From contig NZ_JAJTUT010000001.1 of NCBI RefSeq assembly GCF_022399565.1, forward strand, positions 682,001 to 746,000: a DNA stretch of 64,000 nt. Direction: 5' to 3'. The notes under the pieces were generated by a model. It did not search any database. It had not been told where the DNA came from and saw nothing but the letters and a program-made list of their open reading frames with translations. Positions 18,976-27,321 of the stretch are shown here, one piece after another (the first letter of the stretch is position 1; each line of letters begins with the position of its first letter). Source of the stretch: Flavobacterium algicola (GTDB lineage: Bacteria > Bacteroidota > Bacteroidia > Flavobacteriales > Flavobacteriaceae). The position numbers and the translations under genes are program-made.

Positions 18976-19008
18976 TTGAAGAAAAATAAAATGTAAACCT
19001 TATATTTG
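18976..19008 (+). promoter_or_regulatory. Promoter of the DoxX gene
   Basis: TTG at 18976-18978, a 22-base spacer and TATATTTG at 19001-19008 match the Bacteroidota housekeeping promoter. The ATG lies 40 bases downstream. Confidence 0.65.
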
Positions 19009-19048
19009 GTTATCGTTACTATTACATTCCTTTTAATTTTTATACTTT

Positions 19049-19474
19049 ATGAAAACTTCTTTATTTCAAAATATCTCTAGAATAGTACTTGGCTCAATCA
19101 TGACAATTGCGGGAATAGGACACTTAACATTTCAACGTCAAGAATTTACGGCACAAGTACCATCGTGGCTGCCCGATAGTAGTGCGTTTATAGATTTTGT
19201 TGTTCTCTCCTCTGGTATCGTAGAAATAGCTATGGGTCTATCATTGATTTTTTTAGTAAAGAATAAAATCAATATCGGAATTATTCTGGCTATCTTTTTC
19301 ATTTTGGTTTTCCCTGGAAACATCTCACAATATACAAATGGCATCGATGCTTTTGGTTTGGATACAGATCAAAAAAGATTTATCAGATTGTTGTTTCAAC
19401 CTGTATTGATCTTATGGGCGCTATGGTCCACTGGAGCATTACATTATTTAATGAATAGAAAAAAAACGAGCTAA
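19049..19474 (+). CDS. DoxX family membrane protein
   Basis: A 141-residue protein with four hydrophobic segments (about 9-26, 48-69, 74-92 and 109-133), the layout of DoxX-like proteins. The N-terminal IAGIGHLTF segment and the NISQYTNGIDAFGLDT loop fit the branch that is often annotated as DoxX-like or as a methylamine-utilisation-like membrane protein. The biochemical function of such stand-alone members is unknown; some relatives act with quinones or thiosulfate. It has its own promoter and no close downstream partner. Confidence 0.8.
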   Translation: MKTSLFQNISRIVLGSIMTIAGIGHLTFQRQEFTAQVPSWLPDSSAFIDFVVLSSGIVEIAMGLSLIFLVKNKINIGIILAIFFILVFPGNISQYTNGIDAFGLDTDQKRFIRLLFQPVLILWALWSTGALHYLMNRKKTS

Positions 19475-19753
19475 GCATTAATTGTGAGCAAGTTATATTG
19501 AGTCAATATTGAGCGTTGAATTAGCTTGAAGTAAATTCAGAAACTCTTTATGCACAACTTAAATCCCGCTAATTTAAAACTTCACACTAATTATTACTGT
19601 AACCGAGTAACTCCCTCACTTCCTTAACTATAAAATGTGTGTTCTTATAATTAAGTTTCCACAATTCTGTAAAAAATGATGAAAATTCTGTAAGATGTTA
19701 ATAGGTTTATCTTCCCATCTTTGTAATATAATATTAATCAAAAAACAAAGATC

Positions 19754-20206
19754 ATGACAAATACAGATGACAAAAGAAATGAAATTGTAAGCACATTAGA
19801 AGGATTAATCTCAATCCTTGAAGACGGAAAACTAGGTTATACAAATGCTGCAGAGCATGTAGAAAATGCTGCATTTAAAGTTGACTTTATGCAGTATGCA
19901 CGTGAGCGTGCATTGTTTGTAGTTGAAATTCAAGATGAAATTAACCGATTAGGAAAATCTACAGATACTTCTGGAGGTGGAGCCTTGGGAGCACTTCACC
20001 GTACGTGGATTGACATAAAATCAACATTTACTAGTGGAGATACTGAATCAATTATCAACGCTTGTATTACTGGTGAAGAAGCTGCAATTGAAAAATACGA
20101 AGCTGCTTTACAAAATGAAGCACTAGATCAAAATCAAATTGCAATGCTTACAAATCAATTGAATAGCGTTAGAGCTATTTTGATGAAACTAAACGTAAAT
20201 AGCTAG
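19754..20206 (+). CDS. PA2169 family four-helix-bundle protein (DUF2383), copy 1
   Basis: A 150-residue, cytoplasmic, all-helical protein of the PA2169/DUF2383 family, ferritin-like in fold. It resembles the second copy at 22809 over its full length, with shared segments such as ILEDGKLGYTNAAE, GALHRTWIDIKS and INACITGEEAAIEKYE. Conserved Glu and His residues in the helices (EDVE, LHRTW, GEEAAIEKYE) could bind metal, but this is inference. The family is often stress-associated; its function is not established. The leader has CCATCTTTGTAATATAAT before the start, close to the layout in front of copy 2. A terminator follows. Confidence 0.88.
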   Translation: MTNTDDKRNEIVSTLEGLISILEDGKLGYTNAAEHVENAAFKVDFMQYARERALFVVEIQDEINRLGKSTDTSGGGALGALHRTWIDIKSTFTSGDTESIINACITGEEAAIEKYEAALQNEALDQNQIAMLTNQLNSVRAILMKLNVNS

Positions 20207-20234
20207 AATAGCATTAACAACGTTCCAAAAAAAA

Positions 20235-20269
20235 ATACTTCGAGAAATAATCTTGAGGTATTTTTTTTT
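20235..20269 (+). terminator. Terminator of PA2169 copy 1
   Basis: ATACTTCGAG pairs with CTTGAGGTAT (two G-T pairs), followed by a T-run. Confidence 0.8.
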
Positions 20270-20344
20270 GCTTTTTTTTCCTGATAAATAATAAAAAAAG
20301 GTATCATTATTTCTATTAATTTGGGCTAATTTGTAATACAGTTC

Positions 20345-20453
20345 GCGTGAAGGATAGTAATGGAAATCCTTTTATAATATGTAGCACTAGCGAAATAGTA
20401 TAAAAGATTGCAATGAATAGCCCGACCCGAAGTTTTTACGGAGGGGCACGCCC
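20345..20453 (-). repeat. Dispersed intergenic repeat, copy 2 (inverted)
   Basis: On the minus strand it reads GGGCGTGCCCC at 20453, then CGGGTCGGGCTATTC, CAATCTTTTAT, CGCTAGTGCTACAT, ATAAAAGGATTT and CTATCCTTCACGC at 20345. This matches copy 1 at 12709-12811 block by block. Confidence 0.75.
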
Positions 20454-20661
20454 AAATAATTATTTTGACACTTCCATATTATTGTCCAACTTTATAGTTT
20501 TACTGTCAAGTGCAAAGCTTTATATTTTAAATCATACAGCAATTTCCAAAAAATAGGCTCTTGAATTAGAAATCTTGAATAATTTATTAGACCTTTGCAC
20601 ACTTTTTTTCGTGTAATACGAAAGCGTAAAGTTTTAGCAATTAAAAAATTATCATCACAAG

Positions 20662-22521
20662 ATGAAGAAAAAAATAGAGATTCTAGCACCTGCAAAAGAT
20701 TTGTTTCACGGAATAGCTGCTATCAATAGTGGCGCCGATGCTGTTTACATTGGTGCGCCTTTGTATGGTGCTCGTTCAAATGCTACTAATTCTATTGCAG
20801 ATGTTGCTGCACTTGTAGAATATGCACATCTGTATCATGCTCAGGTTTTTGTAGTTATCAATACCATTTTATATGATAACGAACTTGAAAATTGTCGTAA
20901 GATGATTTATGAGTTGTATGATATAGGCGTTGATGCTTTAATTGTACAAGATATGGCAATTATGGAAATGGAACTACCTCCTATCGTGATTCATGCAAGT
21001 ACACAAGCAAATAATCGTGATGCCGACAAAATTAAATTTTTGAAAGATGCCGGAATTAAGCGTGTGGTTTTGGCACGTGAATTAAACTTACACCAAATAA
21101 AGGAAATTAGTTCGGCTAGTGATGTCGAATTAGAATTTTTTGTGACGGGTGCACTTTGCGTATCCTTTAGCGGAAACTGTTATATGAGTGTTGCCAATGG
21201 TGAGCGCTCTGCCAACAGAGGTTCTTGCGCACAAAACTGTCGTTTGCCTTATAATTTAATTGATGGTAATGGTGATACTTTGATCAAAAACAGCCATTTG
21301 CTTTCGATAAAAGATTTTGATGTATCAGATCAAATTCCGAATTTGGTAGAAGCTGGGGTTATGTCTTTCAAAATTGAAGGACGTTTGAAAGATGTTGTTT
21401 ATGTAAAAAACAATGTTTCTTATTTAAGACAAAAATTAGACGCTTTCTTAGAAGGTAGTGATAAATATACAAAAGCATCCTCGGGTAAATGTACGTTTAC
21501 ATTTGATTCTGCTTTAAACAAAAGCTTTAACCGCGGATACACTGATTATTTTGTCAACGAGCGTCACAGTGCTATTGGCTCATGGGAAAGTCCAAAGTCG
21601 AAGGGGCAATACATTGGTAAACTGATTAAGACAATTGGAAATGCTTATCAAATTGAAAATGGTGAACTACTAAACAATGGTGACGGACTTTGTTTCATTA
21701 ACGAAGAAAATGAGGCAGAAGGAATCTATGTAAATAAATCGGAGAACGGTTTAGCATACCCGAACATATTTAAAGAAATTAAAGATGGAACGTTTATTTA
21801 TCGAAATAATGATTCTGCCTTTATCAAACTTGTAGAACGCGAAGATAGTGCTGTACGTAAAATTGGCACTACCGTTTTACTAACTGAAAACGAAAGTGGT
21901 TTTGAGTTAATTGTAACTGATGAAGATGGCTATGTGAGTACGGTACAATTGGACTCTCATAAAGACGAGACAAAAACCGGACTTTCGATGGAAGAAAACA
22001 TCAAAACACAATTGGCAAAAACAGGTTTCACTCCTTATACCGCCGATGAAATAAGTGTAGTGTTCTCCAAAAACTGGTTCATGCCAATTTCGAAAATTAA
22101 CGAAATGCGACGTACGGCTTTTGAACAATTGACAGCAATGCGCTTGGCCAATTACAAACGTGAAGAGCACCAAATTGTAAAAACTTCACATCCTTATCCT
22201 GAAACCAAACTAGATTTCATGTATAATGTAGCAAATAAAACTGCTCGTAAATTTTACGAACGTCATGGTGTTACAGAAATCGAAAAAGCATTTGAATTGC
22301 AGTGGGAACCGGGAAAATCTCGTGTAATGACAACCAAATATTGTATTAAATACGAATTGGGCAAATGTCCTATTCACCAAAAAAGTACGATGGGTGAGAA
22401 ATTAAAAGAACCTCTAGTATTGAAGCAAGGTGAATTAGAATACAAATTGAAATTTAATTGTAAACCATGTGAAATGGAAATTTGGGAAAAAGATGCCGAA
22501 TTTGAAATTGAAGAAGTGTAA
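20662..22521 (+). CDS. U32 family enzyme, RlhA/TrhP-like RNA hydroxylation protein
   Basis: A 619-residue U32-family protein. It starts with the typical KIEILAPAKDLFHGIAAINSGADAVYIG barrel entry and has the U32 signature at about 158-176 (EFFVTGALCVSFSGNC), followed by cysteines in RGSCAQNCRLPY. Residues ~380-450 fit the extra DUF3656-type domain found in long members such as E. coli RlhA. More cysteines lie near the C-terminus (KCPIH, CKPCEM). Though labelled peptidases, studied members (RlhA, TrhP) are prephenate-dependent RNA hydroxylation enzymes, probably with an Fe-S cluster. Here the 23S rRNA or tRNA target is undecided. Its neighbours on both sides are the two PA2169-type genes. Confidence 0.88.
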   Translation: MKKKIEILAPAKDLFHGIAAINSGADAVYIGAPLYGARSNATNSIADVAALVEYAHLYHAQVFVVINTILYDNELENCRKMIYELYDIGVDALIVQDMAIMEMELPPIVIHASTQANNRDADKIKFLKDAGIKRVVLARELNLHQIKEISSASDVELEFFVTGALCVSFSGNCYMSVANGERSANRGSCAQNCRLPYNLIDGNGDTLIKNSHLLSIKDFDVSDQIPNLVEAGVMSFKIEGRLKDVVYVKNNVSYLRQKLDAFLEGSDKYTKASSGKCTFTFDSALNKSFNRGYTDYFVNERHSAIGSWESPKSKGQYIGKLIKTIGNAYQIENGELLNNGDGLCFINEENEAEGIYVNKSENGLAYPNIFKEIKDGTFIYRNNDSAFIKLVEREDSAVRKIGTTVLLTENESGFELIVTDEDGYVSTVQLDSHKDETKTGLSMEENIKTQLAKTGFTPYTADEISVVFSKNWFMPISKINEMRRTAFEQLTAMRLANYKREEHQIVKTSHPYPETKLDFMYNVANKTARKFYERHGVTEIEKAFELQWEPGKSRVMTTKYCIKYELGKCPIHQKSTMGEKLKEPLVLKQGELEYKLKFNCKPCEMEIWEKDAEFEIEEV

Positions 22522-22666
22522 AACTATAGATAAACTTCAGTATTCCGATTTGAGTTAAAATTACGGCTGCAGAAATAAATAGAAATCATTCTGAATTAAT
22601 GTAAAAGTGATTTTGCCAATTCTAGCACTGTGTTTCTAATTTACTTTTCTTAGATCTAATTATATA

Positions 22667-22699
22667 AAACTGCCTCTAACTTTAGAGGCGGTTTTTTTT
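22667..22699 (+). terminator. Terminator after the U32 gene
   Basis: AACTGCCTCT and AGAGGCGGTT arms around a six-base loop and a run of eight T. Confidence 0.85.
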
Positions 22700-22808
22700 G
22701 TGCGTTTCTGTACTGCCGTAATTATATAAATCTCACATTGAATTGTATAAAGCTCAAAGCGACTTATTTACCACCTTTGTAAAATAAAAAACTACAAAGA
22801 AACCAATC

Positions 22809-23270
22809 ATGGAAAATATAGCCGAAAAAGACCAAAAAACGATAAATATACTAGAAACTTTAATTATCATTCTTGATGATGGAAAACTAGGATACACTAA
22901 TGCTGCTGAAGATGTAGATGATGCACAGACAAAAATAGATTTTTTAGGTTTTGCAAAAGAGAGATCGATGTTTATAGTAGAATTACAAAATGAAATTCAC
23001 AAATTAGGCAAATCTACGGCTACTGAAGGTGGGCCAATGGGAGCTTTACATAGAACTTGGATTGACATTAAATCACTTTTCACTGGTGGTGATAGAGATG
23101 CTATCATTAATGCTTGCATTACCGGAGAAAGAGCAGCAATTGAAGAATACGAACAAGCGTTAAAAGAGAAACACTTCAACCCAATGTTGCGTCCTATTAT
23201 TTTAGATCAACTGGCAAGTATAAAAGAGACTTTATCTAAAATCGAAAAAAAGAAAAGTCACCTGCTTTAA
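22809..23270 (+). CDS. PA2169 family four-helix-bundle protein (DUF2383), copy 2
   Basis: A 153-residue paralogue of the gene at 19754. Shared landmarks are DDGKLGYTNAAEDV, KERSMFIVELQNEIHKLGKS, GALHRTWIDIKS and INACITGERAAIEEYEQALKE. It differs by a C-terminal lysine-rich tail ending KKKSHLL. The leader carries CCACCTTTGTAAAATA about 35 bases before the start, similar in layout to copy 1. It is followed 22 bases later by a small hydrophilic protein gene, probably cotranscribed. A ferritin-like or stress-related role is possible but unproven. Confidence 0.88.
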   Translation: MENIAEKDQKTINILETLIIILDDGKLGYTNAAEDVDDAQTKIDFLGFAKERSMFIVELQNEIHKLGKSTATEGGPMGALHRTWIDIKSLFTGGDRDAIINACITGERAAIEEYEQALKEKHFNPMLRPIILDQLASIKETLSKIEKKKSHLL

Positions 23271-23292
23271 ATTCTGAATATTAAATAAAATT

Positions 23293-23550
23293 ATGCTTAT
23301 CATGGAAAACTTAAAAAATACTAATAAAGAACAAAGACAAAAAGTTACAGCTGCGACAAATGAAGTTTTCCCTAAAAAAAACATCAAACCAACAGCTGAA
23401 GAACCTAAAACAACTAAACTTCCAGAAGATTTAATAGATGACCTAAAGAAAGATAAAATTGATCCTTTGACAGAAGGAGAAACAAATCTAGGTTATGATG
23501 AAAAACCACCACGTAAAAAGGAATTGGATCAAGATGAACCATTAGAATAA
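23293..23550 (+). CDS. Small hydrophilic protein, function unknown
   Basis: An 85-residue protein (82 if the ATG at 23302 is used) made almost wholly of Lys, Glu, Asp, Pro and Thr. It has no hydrophobic segment or cysteine, and segments such as TAEEPKTTKLPED and EKPPRKKELDQDEPLE point to intrinsic disorder. I do not recognise a family. It follows the second PA2169-type gene by 22 bases with no terminator between, which suggests that the two are expressed together. Its composition resembles that of desiccation- or stress-related disordered proteins, but that is only a resemblance. Confidence 0.65.
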   Translation: MLIMENLKNTNKEQRQKVTAATNEVFPKKNIKPTAEEPKTTKLPEDLIDDLKKDKIDPLTEGETNLGYDEKPPRKKELDQDEPLE

Positions 23551-23840
23551 ACAATGTTCCATTTGATAATTGCTGACTGAAAGTCCGGAAATCATTTTTT
23601 AAGTCATTGATATATTTATTTTGAACGAAACAAAAACCCCCTTAACAATCCCTTATTCTAATTTGAGCACTACCTCATTTACCAGTAAATTTTTATTTAT
23701 GAATATTCGTTTTTGGTATTATCTTGCAATTTCAAATTATTTCACTGTACTATTAAACTTGTAAAAAAGTACGAAAATTAAATTTACCTTTTTTGTTTAG
23801 AAAATAAAAGAACTACATTCGTATTACTAATTATTCTAGT

Positions 23841-24164
23841 ATGAAAAAGTTAATTTTACCACTTGTTTTATTTGTGAGTCTGTCGATGACATCACAAGAA
23901 AAAAAGGCAGCGTCAAAAACTCAATTTGTAGATGCTTCTTGTGGGCAATGCCGTTTTGGTATGAAAGCAAAAGGATGTGATTTGGCAGTACGTATAGATG
24001 GTAAAAGTTATTTTGTTGATGGAACATCCATAGATGCGCATGGTGATGCTCATGCCATGGATGGCTTTTGTACTTCTATCAGGAAAGCAGCCGTCGTGGG
24101 TACGATTGAGGGCAATCGCTTCAAAGTATCTCAATTTAAACTACTACCCGAAGACAAAAATTAA
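23841..24164 (+). CDS. DUF6370-like exported cysteine-containing protein
   Basis: A 107-residue protein with a signal peptide at about 1-19 (MKKLILPLVLFVSLSMTSQ). The mature part has a Cys-x2-Cys pair in VDASCGQCRFG, a third Cys in AKGCDLAVRIDGKSYFVDG, and a fourth in AMDGFCTSIRKA, with His residues between (DAHGDAHAMDG). This matches my memory of the DUF6370 family; metal binding by the Cys and His residues is plausible but unproven. The stop codon overlaps the ATG of the Crp/Fnr regulator by one base (TAATG), so the two are translationally coupled. Confidence 0.7.
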   Translation: MKKLILPLVLFVSLSMTSQEKKAASKTQFVDASCGQCRFGMKAKGCDLAVRIDGKSYFVDGTSIDAHGDAHAMDGFCTSIRKAAVVGTIEGNRFKVSQFKLLPEDKN

Positions 24165-24739
24165 TGTCTTTGATTCTTCAAAATATCGCTAAGCATATTG
24201 CGCTCACAGTTAAGGAGCAAGAATTGTTTTTATCAAAAATTGAAATACAGCATTTTAACTCCAAAACTATATTAGCGCAATCTGGACAAGTTTGTAAAAA
24301 CTCCTATTTTGTCAATTCAGGAATCGTACGCAGCTTTAATATTAATGACAATATTGTAGAGCACATTATGACTTTTGCTTGTGCGGGTTGGTGGATTAGC
24401 GATATGTACAGTTTAATTTCGCAAAAGCCAGGTGATTTATTTATCGAAGTTCTCGAAGATGCTGAAATTATTGTTTTGTCGAAAGAAAATCAAGAGATAT
24501 TGTATCAAGAAATACCAAAGTTTGAACGCTTCTTCAGAATTTTGATCGAAAATTCATTGGTTGCCAATCAAGAACGATTAATGGACAATCTAAGTTTGTC
24601 TGCCGAAGAGCGGTTTGAAAAATTTCAAAATAAATACGGTGACTTGCAACACAAAATTCCACAAAAACAAATTGCTTCGTATATTGGAGTTACTCCCGAA
24701 TTTTTCAGTAAAATGAAAAATCGATTATTAAAAAGGTAA
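24164..24739 (+). CDS. Crp/Fnr family transcriptional regulator
   Basis: A 191-residue regulator. The cupin-like cNMP-binding fold covers about 20-130 (FNSKTILAQSGQVCKNSYFVNSG... then WWISDMYSLISQKPGDLFIEVLEDAEIIVLS). The C-terminal winged helix is short, with QKQIASYIGVTPEFFSKMKNRL as recognition helix. The Arg-Ser pair that contacts cAMP phosphate in Crp is not evident, so the ligand is probably something else or none. No FNR-type cysteine cluster is seen. It overlaps the DUF6370-like gene and lies 130 bases upstream of the pirin gene, both of which are candidate targets. Confidence 0.88.
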   Translation: MSLILQNIAKHIALTVKEQELFLSKIEIQHFNSKTILAQSGQVCKNSYFVNSGIVRSFNINDNIVEHIMTFACAGWWISDMYSLISQKPGDLFIEVLEDAEIIVLSKENQEILYQEIPKFERFFRILIENSLVANQERLMDNLSLSAEERFEKFQNKYGDLQHKIPQKQIASYIGVTPEFFSKMKNRLLKR

Positions 24740-24832
24740 GTCTTGTAAAACTATTTGTTGCAGCCATTGCTATTGTGACAATAATTAAATTCTTCTTAAT
24801 CTAGGTTAAGTGACAAAGCTTTTGCTTCTTCG

Positions 24833-24840
24833 TAAATTTG
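24833..24840 (+). promoter_or_regulatory. Candidate -7 box (TAAATTTG) for the pirin gene
   Basis: TAAATTTG lies 29 bases before ATG 24870. Its position inside the longer open frame argues that an upstream GTG (24810) is not the true start. No TTG is found at the usual spacing. Confidence 0.45.
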
Positions 24841-24869
24841 TAGAAACTAATCACAAAATTTATAACATC

Positions 24870-25586
24870 ATGGCAACAACGGTTTTACACACAGCAGATA
24901 CAAGAGGAAATGCAAATCACGGATGGCTTAATGCTTACCATAGTTTTAGTTTCGGAAATTACTATAATGCAGATAGGAATCAATTTGGAGTACTACGTGT
25001 TCTAAATGATGATACAATTGCAGCCGGAATGGGATTTGGTACGCATCCGCATAACAATATGGAAATTATAACGATTCCGTTTGAAGGTGATCTGGCACAT
25101 AAAGACAGTATGGGCAACGAGGCTACTATAAAAACTGGCGACGTTCAAGTGATGAGCGCAGGTGCTGGAATTCAACATTCAGAATTCAATCCAAATGCAG
25201 ACCAGCAAACCAAATTGTTTCAAATCTGGTTGTTTCCCAACAAGCAAAATGTAACAGCTCGCTACCAGCAAATCACATTGGACAAAACTGCTCAAAAGAA
25301 CAATTTCGCTCAAATTCTTTCTCCAAATCAAGAGGATGAAGGAGTGTGGATACATCAAAATGCTTGGTTCTTTATGGCTGACTTTGATGCTGACTTTACC
25401 AAAAATTACACTATCTCTAGCGCTAGTAATGGTGTTTATTTGATTGTAATTTCAGGAAGTATTACTGTTGGCGATCAAAATCTTAATGAGAAAGATGCTA
25501 TAGGAATTTCTGATTTTACAACTGTCGCTATAAAAGCAAATACAGATGCTAAATTCTTAATTATGGATATTCCGATGAAACTATAA
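24870..25586 (+). CDS. Pirin family protein (YhhW-like)
   Basis: A 238-residue bicupin. The iron ligands of pirins can be placed: His59 and His61 (GTHPHNN), His103 and Glu105 (GIQHSEFN). The N-terminus MATTVLHTADTRGNANHGW, reached from ATG 24870, is the conserved family start; an extension from 24810 would add 20 unrelated residues. Related E. coli YhhW and YhaK have quercetinase-like activity or respond to redox state. The true substrate is unknown. It may be controlled by the Crp/Fnr regulator just upstream. Confidence 0.92.
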   Translation: MATTVLHTADTRGNANHGWLNAYHSFSFGNYYNADRNQFGVLRVLNDDTIAAGMGFGTHPHNNMEIITIPFEGDLAHKDSMGNEATIKTGDVQVMSAGAGIQHSEFNPNADQQTKLFQIWLFPNKQNVTARYQQITLDKTAQKNNFAQILSPNQEDEGVWIHQNAWFFMADFDADFTKNYTISSASNGVYLIVISGSITVGDQNLNEKDAIGISDFTTVAIKANTDAKFLIMDIPMKL

Positions 25587-25719
25587 TTTTTAAGAATACT
25601 ATAGGTAAATATCGATACTATATGCATTTTAGTTAGTGTAGTAGAATTAAAATCAATCTACACAATAACTGAATTCAATTTCTGAAATTTGAACAATTTA
25701 ATTTTTAAATATATAAAAC

Positions 25720-26013
25720 ATGAATCCAAGTATAACAATCACCGATAATAATAAAGGAGGCACCTTCAAACTTATAGCTGACGAAAAAACAATAGGACAA
25801 ATGACATTCAGATATGATAGTTCTTCAAAAATTGTAATCGATCATACTGAAGTTGATGAAGATTACAATGGTAAGGGATTTGCCAAACGTTTGGTTGAAA
25901 GAGCAATTGATTTTGCGAAAGAGAAAAACAGTAAAATTGTTCCTTTATGCTCATTTGCAAAGGCTTATTTTGACAAACATCCAGAACTAAATGATATGGT
26001 GGCAAGCTCCTAA
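25720..26013 (+). CDS. GNAT family N-acetyltransferase (YjdJ-like)
   Basis: A 97-residue minimal GNAT domain of the GCN5-related YjdJ/Gtf2-like type. The acetyl-CoA loop appears as DYNGKGFAKRLVERAIDFAKEKN (about 47-69), and the C-terminal VPLCSFAKAYFDKHPELNDMV is the signature end of this short class. Such proteins act on small amines or protein termini; the target is unknown. It stands alone between the pirin gene and fabD. Confidence 0.88.
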   Translation: MNPSITITDNNKGGTFKLIADEKTIGQMTFRYDSSSKIVIDHTEVDEDYNGKGFAKRLVERAIDFAKEKNSKIVPLCSFAKAYFDKHPELNDMVASS

Positions 26014-26110
26014 ATAATACCCTTTAATAGGACTTAATTATTTTCATGACCCAAAGGTTTTGTATGGAGCGAACTAATTCTACTCCTTGATCCAAGAAAA
26101 TTCTTGTCTC

Positions 26111-26182
26111 TAGTCCTGATAGAAGTGAAAATCCTTTGTGGCCGGCGTTCGGCCGCCAAGATTGAAACGAATAGCAGGAGGA
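26111..26182. repeat. Hairpin-type intergenic repeat
   Basis: A GC-rich palindromic core, GGCCG-GCGTT-CGGCC (26140-26154), sits between AAATCCTTTG and AAGATTGAAAC in otherwise AT-rich DNA. Outer segments CTAGTCCTGATAGAAG and GAATAGCAGGAGG are also partly complementary. From memory this resembles a hairpin repeat that occurs many times in Flavobacterium genomes. Confidence 0.6.
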
Positions 26183-26204
26183 TAAGTGATTAAAACTAGA
26201 AAAG

Positions 26205-26234
26205 TTGGTGCTCCTAAAAAAATCACTATTTTTG
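26205..26234 (+). promoter_or_regulatory. Promoter of fabD
   Basis: TTG at 26205-26207, a 19-base spacer and TATTTTTG at 26227-26234. The fabD ATG is 43 bases downstream. Confidence 0.7.
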
Positions 26235-26276
26235 CAGTTGGTTTATTGAAACCTTTTAAACTTTAAAGAAATTAAG

Positions 26277-27149
26277 ATGAAAGCATATGTTTTTCCTGGA
26301 CAAGGAGCACAATTTGCAGGAATGGGTAAGGAACTATATGAAAATTCCCCTCTGGCAAAAGAATTATTTGAAAAAGCAAACGAAATTTTAGGCTTCCGAA
26401 TCACAGATATAATGTTCAACGGTACAGTTGAAGAGTTAAAAGAAACTAAAGTTACACAACCAGCAGTTTTCTTGCATTCGGTTATTTTGGCAAAAACATT
26501 AGAAGATTTTAAACCAGAAATGGTAGCAGGACATTCATTAGGAGAATTTTCTGCTTTGGTAGCAAACGGAACCTTATCATTTGAAGATGGTCTTAAATTA
26601 GTTTCACAGCGCGCATTAGCGATGCAAAAAGCATGTGAAATCACTCCATCAACTATGGCTGCAGTACTCGCTTTGGCAGATAATATTGTTGAAGACATTT
26701 GTGCTTCGATTGATGGTGTTGTTGTAGCTGCAAATTACAACTGCCCTGGTCAGTTGGTAATTTCAGGAGAGTTTAAAGCTGTTGAAGCAGCTTGCGTAGC
26801 GCTAAAAGAGGCTGGTGCCAAACGTGCTTTGCTATTACCAGTTGGTGGCGCATTTCACTCGCCTATGATGGAGCCTGCTCGTGAGGAATTGGCTGCAGCG
26901 ATTGAAGCGACAACTTTCTCCACTCCTACTTGCCCTGTATATCAAAATGTAACTGCGTCGGCAGTTTCTGATGCCAACGAAATCAAAAAGAATTTAATTA
27001 TTCAGTTAACCGCTCCAGTAAAATGGACACAATCAGTACAGCAAATGATTGCTGATGGCGCCACTTCTTTTACAGAAGTAGGACCTGGAAAAGTGTTAGC
27101 TGGACTTATAGGAAAAATTAATAAAGAAGCAGTTACCGCAAACGCTTAA
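26277..27149 (+). CDS. fabD: Malonyl-CoA:ACP transacylase
   Basis: Loads malonyl groups onto acyl carrier protein for fatty acid synthesis. At 290 residues it has the usual length. The nucleophile Ser87 lies in AGHSLGEFSAL, His194 in GGAFHSPMM, and the entry motif YVFPGQGAQFAGMG opens the protein. Arg112 (SQRALAM) is the malonyl carboxylate anchor. It is not next to other fab genes here. A clear promoter precedes it and a shared terminator follows. Confidence 0.96.
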   Translation: MKAYVFPGQGAQFAGMGKELYENSPLAKELFEKANEILGFRITDIMFNGTVEELKETKVTQPAVFLHSVILAKTLEDFKPEMVAGHSLGEFSALVANGTLSFEDGLKLVSQRALAMQKACEITPSTMAAVLALADNIVEDICASIDGVVVAANYNCPGQLVISGEFKAVEAACVALKEAGAKRALLLPVGGAFHSPMMEPAREELAAAIEATTFSTPTCPVYQNVTASAVSDANEIKKNLIIQLTAPVKWTQSVQQMIADGATSFTEVGPGKVLAGLIGKINKEAVTANA

Positions 27150-27228
27150 CGTTATTATATTGTATAATAATTTATTATTGAATAGAATAATAACTACATG
27201 AGTAGCTTCTCAACTACCATAATTCATA

Positions 27229-27268
27229 AAAAATCCCAAAGTAATTTAAAACTACTTTGGGACTTTTC
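27229..27268. terminator. Bidirectional terminator between fabD and the DegT gene
   Basis: TCCCAAAGTA and TACTTTGGGA arms with an A-run on the left and a T-run on the right. Confidence 0.85.
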
Positions 27269-27321
27269 TATACAATTGCAAATCAAATTAGCAAAATCTA
27301 GTTATAAGGATATCTAAATTC

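Larger units (their letters stand above)
18662..19048. other. 387-base gap with a terminator, direct repeats and a promoter
   Basis: Contains a possible terminator (18716-18758), a small set of direct repeats (18876-18938) and the promoter of the DoxX gene (18976-19008). No open frame here looks like a gene. Confidence 0.6.
20207..20661. other. 455-base gap with a terminator and a dispersed repeat
   Basis: Holds the terminator of the PA2169-type gene, copy 2 of the dispersed repeat and the leader of the U32 gene. No further gene is supported. Confidence 0.65.

Noticed and set aside
24810..24869. Longer start (GTG) for the pirin gene
   Set aside because: The extension contains a likely -7 box and has no homology to the conserved pirin N-terminus.
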